A DNA stretch of 64,000 nucleotides, taken from contig NZ_AP024469.1 of NCBI RefSeq assembly GCF_016865365.1, positions 1,417,001-1,481,000 on the forward strand, read 5' to 3'. The notes beneath the pieces are model-generated. The model saw only the letters and a program-made list of their open reading frames with translations. It made no database searches and had not been told where the DNA came from. This document shows, piece by piece, positions 25,570 to 34,596 of this stretch (the stretch's first letter is position 1; every line of letters starts with the position of its first letter). A program made the translations under genes and the position numbers. The DNA is from Geobacter sp. SVR. GTDB taxonomy: Bacteria; Desulfobacterota; Desulfuromonadia; Geobacterales; Pseudopelobacteraceae.

Positions 25570-27123
25570 TCAGGCATCCAGGACGTCCCTCACTGTCCGC
25601 AGAAGCGTGTATGGAGCGACAGGCTTGGACAGGAAGTTCAACTGCTGGTCCATAACTCCCCTCCTGTTGAGAACATCGCCCGTGTAGCCGCTGGTAAAGA
25701 TCGCCTTGACGCCGGGTGCCATCCTGCGGATCTCGTCGAAGGCCTCCTTGCCGTTCTTGCGTGGCATGATCACATCGAGGAGCAGCAGTTGGATCGATTC
25801 CCGGAACTCTGCAAAGCGGCTGACAGCCTCGTCGCCGTCCGCCGCTGTCACAATCCGGTAGCCGAATTCCTCCAGGGTCTCCTTGATGGTGCTGCGCACT
25901 TCAGGGTTGTCCTCGGCCAGAAGGATGGTTTCGTGTCCTCCACGCGGGATGGGGTTCGATGTGAGGCCGCCATCGCTGATCGCCTCCACGCTGAGCGGCA
26001 GATAGATATGGAAGCTGGTTCCCCTGCCCGGTTCGCTGCAGCAGGTGATGTAGCCGTTGTGCTGTTTGACGATGCCGTAGGCCATGGTCAAGCCGAGGCC
26101 GGTTCCTTTGCCGATATCCTTGGTGGTGAAAAAGGGCTCGAAGATCCGTGCCATTGTTCCCTGATCCATGCCGATGCCGGTATCGGTAAGGGAAATCAGG
26201 GCATACGAACCGGCTTCCCCATAGCCGTGACCGGCAACAAAACTGCCGTCCAGGTCAGTCCGGAAGGTCCTTATGGCCAGCGATCCGCCGTCGGGCATGG
26301 CCCCCCTGGCATTGGTGGCGATATTCATCAGCACCTGTTCGATCAGGCCGGCATCCGCCAGGATGGCGAGATCGTCCCCCAGGCCGATGGAGAGTTCAAT
26401 GTCTTCTCCGATCAGTTTGGGCAGCAGCTGTTCCATTCTTTTTATGATGTCGTTCAAGCTCGTCGGTTTCACCGACATGATCTGCTTGCGGCTGAACGAC
26501 AGCAGGTTGCGCGTAAGCTTGGTCGCGTTTTCCGCCGACAGAATGATCTGGTCGACATATTTCTTGAGGGGGGAGCCGGGTTCCAGTTTCATTTCCATTA
26601 TGCCGGCATTGCCGAGCACCCCCATGAGGATGTTGTTGAAATCATGAGCCACGCCCCCGGCGAGCGTTCCGAGCGCTTCCATCTTCTGGGCATGTCTGAG
26701 CCTCTCCTCGCTGGCCCTCAGTGCCAGCTCGGCCGCCTGTTTCTCCTCCCGCAGGCGGATGAGCTCAAAGGCCCGTTCCAGAAGCCTCAGCAACTCCACC
26801 GGTCTGACAGGCTTGTGCAGGTAATGGAAGGCGCCATTTTCGAGCGCGCTGACCGCCGAATCCACATCAGCGAAGGCCGTGGCTATGATGCAGATGCATT
26901 CCGGATCCCGGCGCTTCAATTCGGCCAGCAGCGTTGTACCGAGCCCGTCCGGCAGCTTCTGGTCGATCACCGCGACGGTGGGGCGCTGCTCTTCCGCCAA
27001 CCGGAGACCTTCGGCATACGAATAGGCCGAACAGGGCTCATACCCGCTGTCTCTGACGATGTCCTCAAGAGAATCGCACAGTGCTGCGTTGTCATCGACA
27101 ATCAATAATTTTTTATTGGCCAT
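25570..27123 (-). CDS. Hybrid histidine kinase (REC-HisKA-HATPase-REC)
   Basis: A soluble 517-residue phosphorelay protein. N-terminal receiver (about 3-120) with VIDQKLPDG, phospho-acceptor D54; linker helix; HisKA with GGVAHDFNNIL (H160), the form seen in NtrB-like/PAS-type hybrid kinases; HATPase with NIATNARGAMPDGG, DTGIGM and GKGTGLGLTMAYG (about 255-375); and a second receiver (about 395-515) with LLLLDVIMPRKNG. No sensor, membrane segment or DNA-binding domain. It is the last of four consecutive signalling genes and starts 12 bases after the dual-receiver gene. It could integrate several inputs, but its output is not visible in the sequence. Confidence 0.94.
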   Translation of the reverse strand: MANKKLLIVDDNAALCDSLEDIVRDSGYEPCSAYSYAEGLRLAEEQRPTVAVIDQKLPDGLGTTLLAELKRRDPECICIIATAFADVDSAVSALENGAFHYLHKPVRPVELLRLLERAFELIRLREEKQAAELALRASEERLRHAQKMEALGTLAGGVAHDFNNILMGVLGNAGIMEMKLEPGSPLKKYVDQIILSAENATKLTRNLLSFSRKQIMSVKPTSLNDIIKRMEQLLPKLIGEDIELSIGLGDDLAILADAGLIEQVLMNIATNARGAMPDGGSLAIRTFRTDLDGSFVAGHGYGEAGSYALISLTDTGIGMDQGTMARIFEPFFTTKDIGKGTGLGLTMAYGIVKQHNGYITCCSEPGRGTSFHIYLPLSVEAISDGGLTSNPIPRGGHETILLAEDNPEVRSTIKETLEEFGYRIVTAADGDEAVSRFAEFRESIQLLLLDVIMPRKNGKEAFDEIRRMAPGVKAIFTSGYTGDVLNRRGVMDQQLNFLSKPVAPYTLLRTVRDVLDA

Positions 27124-27135
27124 GGTCGTGTCCCG

Positions 27136-27885
27136 TCAGTGGGTACTCGCGTGCCCGTCGGTGCAGTTGTTTTTCAAAAGCTTCAGCAGTTGAACCATGT
27201 CGATCGGCTTTCCCAGGAAACAGAGCGCCTTTTCATCGAGCGCCTGACGTATCAGGATGTCCATTTCCACCGCATAGCCGCTGATGAAAATGGCGACCAT
27301 GTCCGGCTTGGACCTTTTGATCCGCCGGTAGGCTTCCAGGCCGTTCAGGGCAGGCAGCTTCATGTCGATCAGGAGAACGTCGAACGGGATATTCTCGCCC
27401 TGTCTGACCGCTTCTTCGCCGTCATGGGCCGCAACGACCCTGAAGCCTTCCCCGGTCAGCACGTCAACCAGGTTTTCGCAGAAGTCGCAATCGTCGTCCG
27501 CCACCAGGATGAGCCCTCCTGTGCCGGTCGTTTTCGCCTTTTCGACGGTAGAGAAGAGCATGCCCATGTTCAGGGGCTTGTTGAGGACAGCGCAGACCCC
27601 CTCGTCGATTGCCTGGGTGACCAGCGATGCGACACTGTATGCGGTGACGAGGATCACCCGGAGATCCGGGCGGAGGCGCTTCATTTCGATGAAGCTTTCC
27701 ACCCCGTTCATCCCGGGCATCTTGATATCCATGATCACCACGTCGAAGGGGGCGCTGACCACCTGGATGAGCGCACCTTCACCGCTCCGGGCCGTGGTGA
27801 CCTGGTACCCCTCCTCCTCCAGCACATCCTTAGTGCTGTCGAGAAAATCCTCGTTGTCGTCCACCAGCAGAATTCTCGTTCCCAT
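27136..27885 (-). CDS. Tandem receiver-domain protein
   Basis: A 249-residue protein consisting only of two CheY-like receivers: domain one (about 3-120) with VIMDIKMPGMNG (D53) and NKP, domain two (about 126-245) with LLIDMKLPALNG (D174) and GKP. Both have the acidic pocket (DD near the start), the phosphorylatable Asp, the Thr/Ser and the Lys, so both should be competent. No output domain is attached. ATG at 27885 behind GGGGGA was preferred over an upstream start. Positioned between a membrane sensor kinase and a hybrid kinase, it may shuttle phosphoryl groups between them (inference). Confidence 0.93.
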   Translation of the reverse strand: MGTRILLVDDNEDFLDSTKDVLEEEGYQVTTARSGEGALIQVVSAPFDVVIMDIKMPGMNGVESFIEMKRLRPDLRVILVTAYSVASLVTQAIDEGVCAVLNKPLNMGMLFSTVEKAKTTGTGGLILVADDDCDFCENLVDVLTGEGFRVVAAHDGEEAVRQGENIPFDVLLIDMKLPALNGLEAYRRIKRSKPDMVAIFISGYAVEMDILIRQALDEKALCFLGKPIDMVQLLKLLKNNCTDGHASTH

Positions 27886-27928
27886 GTATCCCCCGGTTGT
27901 GCTCAAAGTGGTCATCACACTCAATTGG

Positions 27929-29974
27929 TCAGGTTAACCGTGCCATTCGCCTGCAGCTCCCGGGAAGCCATACCGTGGCACGCGTACCGCTGCCGGGCTG
28001 GCTGGAGAGAGAGACCGTGCCGTCATGTTCCTCCACGATCTTGCGGACAATGGCAAGGCCGAGGCCGGTGCCGCGGGCCCTCGTCGTAAAAAGCGGTTCA
28101 AAGGCGTGGGCTGCCGTTTCTCCATCCATGCCGGTGCCGTTATCCTCCACGACGATCTGCACGCCATCTCCCGTACGCGACGTTGCGATATCCACCCGGG
28201 GACGATAGGCCTCCTCCTTTTCCTTCTCCTTCCGCGCAGTCACCGCGTGCAACGCATTCTCCACCAGGTTGGCCACCACGCGGCGCATTTTGTCCCGGTC
28301 GAAACGCACCGGGGGAAGCGGAAGGCGGGATTCATGCAGGGTGCAGATCTCCTCGGGAGGCGTCAGTTGCTCCAGCAGCTCCCGCAGCCAGACATTGATG
28401 TCCCCCTCGCTCGTGTCGGACAGGCTGCCCCTGGTATACTCCAGCAGGTCTCCCACGATCGAATCGCTCAGGGTTACCTGCTGCTCGATGCGGTGGATAT
28501 GCTTGTCGACCTTCTCGTCCGTGCCGTGGAGCCGCCGCGCAAGATAAAAGGCGGAAGAACGTATGACTCCGAGCGGATTGCGAAGCTCATGGCTCACGGT
28601 TGCGGTCAGCTGGCCCAGGACCGACAGCTTTTCCCTCCTGATGAGTTCTTCTTGCGCCGCTTCGAGGTCTGCGGTACGTTCGCGCACCATTTCTTCGAGG
28701 TGTTCGTGCTGTCTGGCCAGTTCCCGCTCGGCCAGGGTGCGTGCCTCTACCTCGGTGACCAGTTCCGCGACTTTTTCGTTAAGTTTCGTCTGGGTGTTCT
28801 CAAGATCCCTGTTTTTCGCGTGAAGTTCCTGATAGGAAGTCTTGAGGTCAGAGGCCATCCGGTTGAGGGCCTCTTCGATCATGGACCACTCGTCGCTTCT
28901 GCCGAGCCGGATGCGGGTTTCCAGGTTGCCCCCGCTGATGGCTTCAATGCCAGCGCTGATCAGCATCATCGGCTTGCGGATATTGGCGAGAATGAAGAAG
29001 ACGGTAAATGCAGCCGACAGGAGCACGGCCGCAATCGACAACATCAGGATCAGTCGGCGGGAGGAATGCATGACCGTACGGATTGCATCGCGCATGGTGC
29101 TCGTGGAGTAGCTGAGCTGGGCGTCGATCTGCTTCATGCTGTCCATGATGCGCGTCTTCACCTCTTCCAGTTCACGCAGATGCTGCTGCAGTTTGGCGGT
29201 TTCCTGGAAAAAAGCGGCCAGCGCATTGCGGTAATGCTTCACTTCAGCGGTCAAGAGCGGACCGTAACCGGCGATGGCCGATTCCGAGGCGGTCAGGGTC
29301 TGCATTCTCGGGACCAGTTCGTCCAGACGCGCGATTATCAGCCGTTCGCGTTCTGCCTTGTCGCTGCCGATCTGTTCGGAAGCGGCTTTCGCAAAGAGCA
29401 GATTCGTCTCCAGCACCGTCTCGTTGTAGCCGTTGACGAGGTTGCTCAACTGCTCCATGATGGTGGGATCGAACCCCTTCAGGATCAGTTCCATCTTCCT
29501 GTCCGATATGGTCTTCTCCAGCTTTTCCAGGGACAGGCGCAGCATTCTGTTATAATCTTCCGTTTGGCGGACGGTCTTGTTGATCCGGGCACACTGGTCG
29601 AGAATCGCGCGCAACATGCGGCTGAACTCCGTCAGCGTTTCTGCCAGCCGCTGATCGGTGCTTTGTGCCGCCAACCTGTCCGTTGTTGCGACCAGCTGTT
29701 CTCCCTTGGTCTTCAGGTACTCTTCCTTTTTGACAAAAGAGCCGGCCAGCAAGCTGGTATCGCTGAATACGCCGGAGAGTTCGCGCAGCAGTCCTGCATT
29801 TTGGAGATTGCGGCTGACGTCGCTGACAACGGTTTTCGTCAGCAGCTCCTCGATGTGGTTGAACGAAAACAGCAGCACCACGCCGATCAGGGCAAACACC
29901 ACGAGGATCAGCACGTTCATTGCCAGAAGCTTTGCTGTAAGGCCGGTATGACGGAATGTGAATGCGCGGCTCAT
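27929..29974 (-). CDS. Membrane sensor histidine kinase with HAMP domain
   Basis: A 681-residue sensor. TM1 (about 18-40, LILVVFALIGVVLLF), a long helical periplasmic region (about 41-325), TM2 (about 328-350, LILMLSIAAVLLSAAFTVFF), a HAMP domain containing MMLISAGIEAI, a coiled coil, then HisKA with VSHELRNPLGV (phospho-His H462) and a HATPase ending EDNGTGM and GTGLGLAIV. The ATG at 29974 was chosen because translation further upstream adds a basic leader before TM1. It probably detects a periplasmic signal, perhaps via the binding protein encoded upstream (inference), and passes phosphate to the receivers downstream. Confidence 0.94.
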   Translation of the reverse strand: MSRAFTFRHTGLTAKLLAMNVLILVVFALIGVVLLFSFNHIEELLTKTVVSDVSRNLQNAGLLRELSGVFSDTSLLAGSFVKKEEYLKTKGEQLVATTDRLAAQSTDQRLAETLTEFSRMLRAILDQCARINKTVRQTEDYNRMLRLSLEKLEKTISDRKMELILKGFDPTIMEQLSNLVNGYNETVLETNLLFAKAASEQIGSDKAERERLIIARLDELVPRMQTLTASESAIAGYGPLLTAEVKHYRNALAAFFQETAKLQQHLRELEEVKTRIMDSMKQIDAQLSYSTSTMRDAIRTVMHSSRRLILMLSIAAVLLSAAFTVFFILANIRKPMMLISAGIEAISGGNLETRIRLGRSDEWSMIEEALNRMASDLKTSYQELHAKNRDLENTQTKLNEKVAELVTEVEARTLAERELARQHEHLEEMVRERTADLEAAQEELIRREKLSVLGQLTATVSHELRNPLGVIRSSAFYLARRLHGTDEKVDKHIHRIEQQVTLSDSIVGDLLEYTRGSLSDTSEGDINVWLRELLEQLTPPEEICTLHESRLPLPPVRFDRDKMRRVVANLVENALHAVTARKEKEKEEAYRPRVDIATSRTGDGVQIVVEDNGTGMDGETAAHAFEPLFTTRARGTGLGLAIVRKIVEEHDGTVSLSSQPGSGTRATVWLPGSCRRMARLT

Positions 29975-30106
29975 GTGAACCCCTGCAGGGAGAAAGGCGG
30001 TCCGGCAGCTTTGTCTGCCGTGGTGTTTTCGACACATCGACGTTCAGCAGCAGTGCGGGTCGTTATGGATCCGAGGGACCCGAGCATCGAGGTCAGGCAC
30101 GTGATC

Positions 30107-31111
30107 TCAGTTTTCCCGTGTCCTTACCAGTTCCACTCCCCGCAAAATTATGGGTTTCGGCTCCATCCCCAGCGATTTCATCACCGTCAGATTGATCATG
30201 CGTTTGCCGAAGCGGTTTCGGCCGATGGGGATCTGTCCCGCCGGAGTCCCGGCCATGGCTTTGCGGAGCATGGTTGCGGCGGTGGATCCCTGTTCCTGGC
30301 CGGTTTTGATGACGGCGCTCAAAAGGGCGTATTCGACTGCGTAGGCATTGGTGCCGATGGTGGATTTGCCGAACATGCGCGCAATGATGGGCATGACTTC
30401 GCGATCCTTCATCGGTTTGCCCTCCTCATCGGTAATGCCCTCCAACGTTTCAACGAATAGGAGATCGCTTTTTCTCCTCAGCTCTGCGGTCATCGTCACT
30501 GCCTCTTTCAGGGTAGAGGGGGTTTTGAAGTCGACGACTTTTACTGGATAGCTGTCCGCCTCCTTGCGCACCTGTTGGAATACCAGCGCCGCTACGGGAC
30601 TTTCCCGCATGATGAAGCCGATCGATTTGATGGAAGGTGCCAACTGACGGGCAAGGGCGATGGATTCGCTGAGGTGGAGGCGTTCAAGTATCCCCGAGAC
30701 ATTGGAGGCGGGATAACCGTACTGTTCCGGTTCGGCATTCACGCCGCAGAACATGACCGGCGTGGAGACCTTGTCCTTGAGATAGGGGACCACGAACATG
30801 GATTGGGCATCGTCATCGGCGGCAATTATACCATGGGGTTTGAACTCCTGATAAAGCGCATAGGCTTGCCGCGCTTTATCAGGTCCGCCGGCAAAATTGG
30901 TCTTGGTGTTCATGTAAAAATAGCGAATATCGCAGGTGCCCCCCAGTACCGAATCGATACCCTCCTTCTGTTCCCTGACCCACGGGAATGTCTCCTCATA
31001 GCTCATGACAACCATTACCCTGCAGTCGGCCGCTTCTCCTATGCCGGCTGCCAGCAACTGGACGAGAACCATGAGCGATAACAGCGTATTGCGAATAATG
31101 TTGCCTCGCAT
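30107..31111 (-). CDS. Periplasmic ABC-type substrate-binding protein (TrpX-like family)
   Basis: A 334-residue exported protein with signal peptide MRGNIIRNTLLSLMVLVQLL ending near IGEAA. The mature part has the two-lobed fold of the ABC_sub_bind group: VMVVMSYEETFPWVREQKEG, KPHGIIAADDDAQ, TPVMFCGVNAEPEQYGYP and the GTNAYAVEYALLSAV-like region near the end. No permease or ATPase genes are adjacent, so rather than transport it may serve as the ligand-sensing partner of the sensor kinase encoded 132 bases downstream. Ligand unknown. ATG at 31111 behind GAGGAGG; an ATG at 31129 would include that site within the coding region. Confidence 0.87.
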   Translation of the reverse strand: MRGNIIRNTLLSLMVLVQLLAAGIGEAADCRVMVVMSYEETFPWVREQKEGIDSVLGGTCDIRYFYMNTKTNFAGGPDKARQAYALYQEFKPHGIIAADDDAQSMFVVPYLKDKVSTPVMFCGVNAEPEQYGYPASNVSGILERLHLSESIALARQLAPSIKSIGFIMRESPVAALVFQQVRKEADSYPVKVVDFKTPSTLKEAVTMTAELRRKSDLLFVETLEGITDEEGKPMKDREVMPIIARMFGKSTIGTNAYAVEYALLSAVIKTGQEQGSTAATMLRKAMAGTPAGQIPIGRNRFGKRMINLTVMKSLGMEPKPIILRGVELVRTREN

Positions 31112-31421
31112 GAGGCGCCTCCTCGACATTTTTCTCCGTGTTTACCGGTGCCTTGCCCGGTCGGGGGCCGTGGTGCTGTCCTGGAGCCCGGCTCCAGCGC
31201 GGAGTCATGATAACATGTTTTTATTAAAGATAGAGGCAAATTTAATAAAGCTTCGTTACGAAAACGGGAAGAGTGGACCTTCCTTGCCGGGACTCCAGGC
31301 GTTTCTCGTGCGGAGGGGTGCCCGGTATGCCACATTTGAATTCGGTGGCAGCCTGGATATACTTCCAGTAGGTCATGGGAAGAGCCGGGTGGCTAAACGA
31401 GAGCAGGGAAGGGGGACGAAC
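31112..31421. other. Divergent control region with an AT-rich inverted repeat
   Basis: About 310 bases between the binding-protein gene and the cupin gene. TTTATTAAA (31220-31228) and TTTAATAAA (31241-31249) are exact inverted copies 21 bases centre to centre, two helical turns, as expected for a dimeric operator. A second perfect repeat, CTGGAGC/GCTCCAG, lies at 31181-31197. No coding gene recognised. Confidence 0.45.
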
Positions 31422-31943
31422 ATGAAGAATCGGGCGTGGTGTGTGCCGGTTGCTATCGCGTTGATTCTGGGAGTGTCAGAACCCGGCAAAGGGCAGGAAG
31501 CATTTGTCCAGGCGCCAGGTGGAAACATGGCTGATATGAAATTCACGGCTTTTCCGGGTTTGCCGACCTGCATAATAGGATCGGTCCAGAATGGAGATCC
31601 CGCCAAAGGGCCCTCCATCATTCTTGCCAAGGCAGCGGCCGGATGCACGGTTCCATGGCACTGGCACACGCCGAACGAACATATCATGATGGTGTCCGGT
31701 GTGGCCAATCTGGAGATGAAGGGTGGACAACCGCTGGCACTTCAGGCGGGAGGCTTTGCGATGATGTCTTCCCGGCATATCCATCAATTCCGCTGCGGAG
31801 CGGGGCCATGCGTATTCTACCTTTATACCGATGCTGTCTTTGACATCCATTATGTGGATACGCAGGAGAAGGAAATCACGCCGGACCTGGCGCTGCGGAC
31901 AGTTGGGGAGACGGTGGTGAAGGAGATGAACAAGGTGCCGTGA
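31422..31943 (+). CDS. Secreted cupin-domain protein
   Basis: A 173-residue protein with a signal peptide (about 1-24, hydrophobic CVPVAIALILGVSE). The mature part is a single small beta-barrel: cupin motif 1 is VPWHWHTPNEHIMMVSG, with two His and a Glu for metal binding, and motif 2 is SRHIHQFRCG. Such exported cupins bind a divalent metal and may be enzymes or sensors, but the sequence does not tell which reaction. ATG at 31422 follows GGAAGGGGG. It is transcribed away from the phosphorelay genes and ends at a hairpin shared with the tRNA-Cys gene. Confidence 0.85.
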   Translation: MKNRAWCVPVAIALILGVSEPGKGQEAFVQAPGGNMADMKFTAFPGLPTCIIGSVQNGDPAKGPSIILAKAAAGCTVPWHWHTPNEHIMMVSGVANLEMKGGQPLALQAGGFAMMSSRHIHQFRCGAGPCVFYLYTDAVFDIHYVDTQEKEITPDLALRTVGETVVKEMNKVP

Positions 31944-31989
31944 GGCTAGACAGGGTGGAGCTGGTCGTTCCCGGATGGCACAAATGCAA

Positions 31990-32028
31990 AAGGGTCAGCT
32001 CTTTATTGGCTGACCCTTGTTCTTCTTT

Positions 32029-32029
<1 letters not shown>
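31990..32029. terminator. Bidirectional intrinsic terminator between cupin gene and tRNA-Cys
   Basis: AAGGGTCAG (31990-31998) and CTGACCCTT (32010-32018) form a perfect nine-pair stem. It is followed by GTTCTTCTTTT on the plus strand and by TTTT on the minus strand, so it can serve both converging genes. Confidence 0.8.
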
Positions 32030-32103
<74 letters not shown>

Positions 32104-32155
32104 ATGCATGACGTGAATAGCATTTATATAAAACTTATCATGGTGCTGTCAATCC

Positions 32156-32521
32156 TTATTTGAACTTTATGGCAGTGCCGGTGGCGCGATACTCGGTGGA
32201 GGGCAGGATCAGGTAGGTGGTCGTCGTGCCCGTAACCTCAGACTCAATGACGGCGTCAGCCCCCATCTTCTCAGCCTCGGCCCGGAGGGCGTCCAAGCCC
32301 CATTCGCGGATGTCGGGTTTCACCTCGTAATCGAGGATTCCATAAACCTCCCGGGTAACCTGAATGTGTCCCAGCTGCACATAGGGGCGGATCAACTCGT
32401 CATGTGACAGAAGCGGGGGCTGCTCACGTGATGGAGCGGGTTTCCCCGTGCTGCAACCGGTCGGCAACACTGTCAGGAGTATCAGAAGGCAGAGAAGGGC
32501 TTTGCTTCGTGAGATTTGCAT
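32156..32521 (-). CDS. Small lipoprotein, function unknown
   Basis: A 121-residue protein with a clear lipoprotein signal (LLCLLILLTVLPTGC, Cys at residue 23) and a short mature domain. YGILDYEVKPDIREWGLDAL followed by RAEAEKMGADAVIESEV resembles the YbjQ-like or heavy-metal-binding-like small domains in which a helix precedes GADAVI, but I am not certain of the family. It would be anchored in the outer or inner membrane facing the periplasm. Lies directly upstream of tRNA-Cys on the minus strand and diverges from yebC. Confidence 0.72.
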   Translation of the reverse strand: MQISRSKALLCLLILLTVLPTGCSTGKPAPSREQPPLLSHDELIRPYVQLGHIQVTREVYGILDYEVKPDIREWGLDALRAEAEKMGADAVIESEVTGTTTTYLILPSTEYRATGTAIKFK

Positions 32522-32653
32522 GGCAGTTTCATCCTTTGCGCGGCGAATTTCCCTCTGGACAGCCAGTTGGTGTCCATGCTAATATCTGCCGCTTTTTAAG
32601 GCAATAGAAAACATATTTTTTCGAGCTAAAACCTTAGGTCAAGGAGCAAGAAA

Positions 32654-33397
32654 ATGTCAGGCCATAATAAATGGAGCACGATCAAGCATAAGAAGGGTGC
32701 TGCTGATGCCAAGCGTGGCAAGATTTTCACCAAGCTGATCAAAGAGATCTCGGTTGCTGCCAAGCTGGGGGGAGGAGACCCGAACGGCAATCCGCGCCTG
32801 CGCACGGCGGTCGACAAGGCCAAGGCCGAGAACATGCCCAAGGACAACATCGAGCGGGCCATCAAGAAGGGTACCGGCGGAATGGAAGGGGTCACCTACG
32901 AGGAGATCATCTATGAGGGCTACGGCCCGGGGGGCACTGCCGTCCTGGTGGAGGTGATGACCGACAACCGCAACCGTTCGGTTTCTGACATCCGCAGCAT
33001 TTTCACCAAGAACAACGGCAACATGGGTGAGGCGGGCTGCGTGGCCTGGATGTTCAGCAAGAAGGGGTTGATCACCTTCGAGAAGAGCATTGATTTTGAA
33101 CAGCTGTTTGAAGCGGCCATCGAAGCGGGTGCCGATGATGTGGCCGAAGAAGACGAACAGTTCGAGGTTACCACCGATCCCTCCGCCTTCATCGAGGTGC
33201 GGGAGGCGCTGGAGGCCAAGGGTTTCAAGTTCGCCAATGCCGAGGTGACCATGATTCCCCAGACCATGGTCGCGCTGGAGGGCAAGCATGCAGAGAGCAT
33301 GCTCAAGCTGATGGACAAGCTGGAGGACAACGACGATGTCCAGAATGTCTATGCCAACTTCGACATATCGGCCGAAGAGATGGAAAAGATGATGTAG
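32654..33397 (+). CDS. yebC: YebC/PmpR-family protein
   Basis: A cytoplasmic 247-residue protein of the YebC/PmpR/TACO1 family, known as DNA-binding regulators and, in recent work, as helpers of translation at proline stretches. The start [20 protein letters not shown] and the segment [17 protein letters not shown] are diagnostic; [15 protein letters not shown] is also conserved. Length is normal for the family. AAGGAG lies before the ATG. In many bacteria this gene precedes ruvC, as here with msrA in between. A terminator follows directly, so it is probably a single-gene unit. Confidence 0.96.
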   Translation: MSGHNKWSTIKHKKGAADAKRGKIFTKLIKEISVAAKLGGGDPNGNPRLRTAVDKAKAENMPKDNIERAIKKGTGGMEGVTYEEIIYEGYGPGGTAVLVEVMTDNRNRSVSDIRSIFTKNNGNMGEAGCVAWMFSKKGLITFEKSIDFEQLFEAAIEAGADDVAEEDEQFEVTTDPSAFIEVREALEAKGFKFANAEVTMIPQTMVALEGKHAESMLKLMDKLEDNDDVQNVYANFDISAEEMEKMM

Positions 33398-33401
33398 AGA
33401 C

Positions 33402-33429
33402 AAGGGAGCTTCGGCTCCCTTTCTTGTTG
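33402..33429 (+). terminator. Intrinsic terminator after yebC
   Basis: AAGGGAGC-TTCG-GCTCCCTT (33402-33421) is an eight-pair stem with a UUCG tetraloop, followed by TCTTGTT. It starts five bases after the yebC stop. Confidence 0.75.
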
Positions 33430-33514
33430 ATAGGCCAGACGTTTGCGGCCTGTCCTCTTTCCCTTGCCGTCAGGAACCGGCCGGTCTAGAATGGAATCCC
33501 AGAGGAGGTTCGCC

Positions 33515-33982
33515 ATGGATACGGCAATCTTTGCAGCGGGATGTTTCTGGGGTATCGAAGAAGCCTTCCTGCAGGTCCCGGGTGTCGTCGCTACCCGGGT
33601 CGGTTATACCGGAGGGCATACCGAGCACCCCACCTACCGTGATGTCTGCGGGCACGACACCGGACATGCCGAGGCGGTCGAGGTTACCTTTGATCCGGAA
33701 ACCGTTTCGTACGACCGGCTTCTTGATTTCTTCTGGCAGATCCACGACCCGACCCAACTGAATCGCCAGGGGCCGGATATCGGTTCGCAGTACCGGTCGG
33801 CCATCTTTTACAATTCCGAACATCAGCAACGCCTGGCCGAAGCATCGCGGGACCGGCTGGATCGTTCCGGCCGCCTGCGCCGGTCGGTGGTGACTGAGAT
33901 CGTGCCGGTGTCGACATTCTGGCAAGCCGAGGAATATCACCAGAAGTACCATCAGAAGCATGGAGGAGGCTGCGGTTTCTGA
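33515..33982 (+). CDS. msrA: Peptide methionine sulfoxide reductase MsrA
   Basis: Reduces methionine-S-sulfoxide in proteins with thioredoxin as donor. The 155 residues start [13 protein letters not shown], with the catalytic Cys in GCFWG, followed by [16 protein letters not shown] and [10 protein letters not shown], which form the substrate pocket. HGGGCGF at the end carries the resolving Cys. ATG at 33515 behind AGAGGAGG; a longer frame upstream has no conservation. It sits between yebC and ruvC. The protein is cytoplasmic with no signal peptide. Confidence 0.95.
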   Translation: MDTAIFAAGCFWGIEEAFLQVPGVVATRVGYTGGHTEHPTYRDVCGHDTGHAEAVEVTFDPETVSYDRLLDFFWQIHDPTQLNRQGPDIGSQYRSAIFYNSEHQQRLAEASRDRLDRSGRLRRSVVTEIVPVSTFWQAEEYHQKYHQKHGGGCGF

Positions 33983-34065
33983 ATGCCGCGCTTGACCACA
34001 TCGATGAAGAGCCAGCCAATGATGTTTCTCTTTCTGAACAATACTGAAAACGAGAGGCTCCCGAT

Positions 34066-34596
34066 ATGAGGGTGCTGGGCATCGACCCCGGATCCCGCAT
34101 CACCGGTTACGGCATCGTGGAAAAGCAGGGCAATAGCCTGGTGCACGTCGATAACGGTGCGATTTTCACCGATTGTGCCGCCGATTTTCCTGGACGGCTG
34201 AAGAGAGTCTTCGACGGCCTGTGCGCTGTGATCGAAGAGTATCGGCCGGATCAGGTGGCAGTGGAGAACGTCTTCTTTGCCACCAATGCCCAGAGCGCTC
34301 TCAAGCTCGGCCAGGCCCGGGGAGCCGCCATCGTTGCGGCAGTCCATGCCGGCCTGCCGGTGGCGGAATACACGGCCTTGCAGGTGAAACAGGCTGTGGT
34401 GGGGCACGGCAGGGCTCAGAAGAATCAGGTGCAGAAGATGCTCAAGGCGCTCCTGGGGCTGCCCGAAGTGGCACAGGCAGATGCCTCCGATGCGCTCGCC
34501 GTAGCAGTCTGCCATATCAATTCTCACGGCCTGGTGCAGGCCATAGCGCCCGCAGCAGGCAGGCGGGCCACTTCCTGGAGGAACTACAAGCCATGA
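34066..34596 (+). CDS. ruvC: Holliday junction endodeoxyribonuclease RuvC
   Basis: Resolves four-way DNA junctions after RuvAB branch migration. The 176-residue protein has the RNase-H-like acidic residues: Asp in [13 protein letters not shown], Glu in [19 protein letters not shown], and the C-terminal Asp pair in [13 protein letters not shown], together with the basic [13 protein letters not shown] loop. Size is as usual. Its stop overlaps the ruvA start in ATGA, so the two are translationally coupled. Confidence 0.97.
   Translation: MRVLGIDPGSRITGYGIVEKQGNSLVHVDNGAIFTDCAADFPGRLKRVFDGLCAVIEEYRPDQVAVENVFFATNAQSALKLGQARGAAIVAAVHAGLPVAEYTALQVKQAVVGHGRAQKNQVQKMLKALLGLPEVAQADASDALAVAVCHINSHGLVQAIAPAAGRRATSWRNYKP

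Noticed and set aside
28025-30460. Plus-strand open frame of about 810 codons opposite the sensor kinase and binding protein
   Set aside because: It runs across two good minus-strand genes and their gap; no recognisable domain and no ribosome site.
32657-33403. Minus-strand frame covering almost exactly yebC
   Set aside because: Complementary shadow; yebC on the plus strand has all family motifs and a ribosome site.
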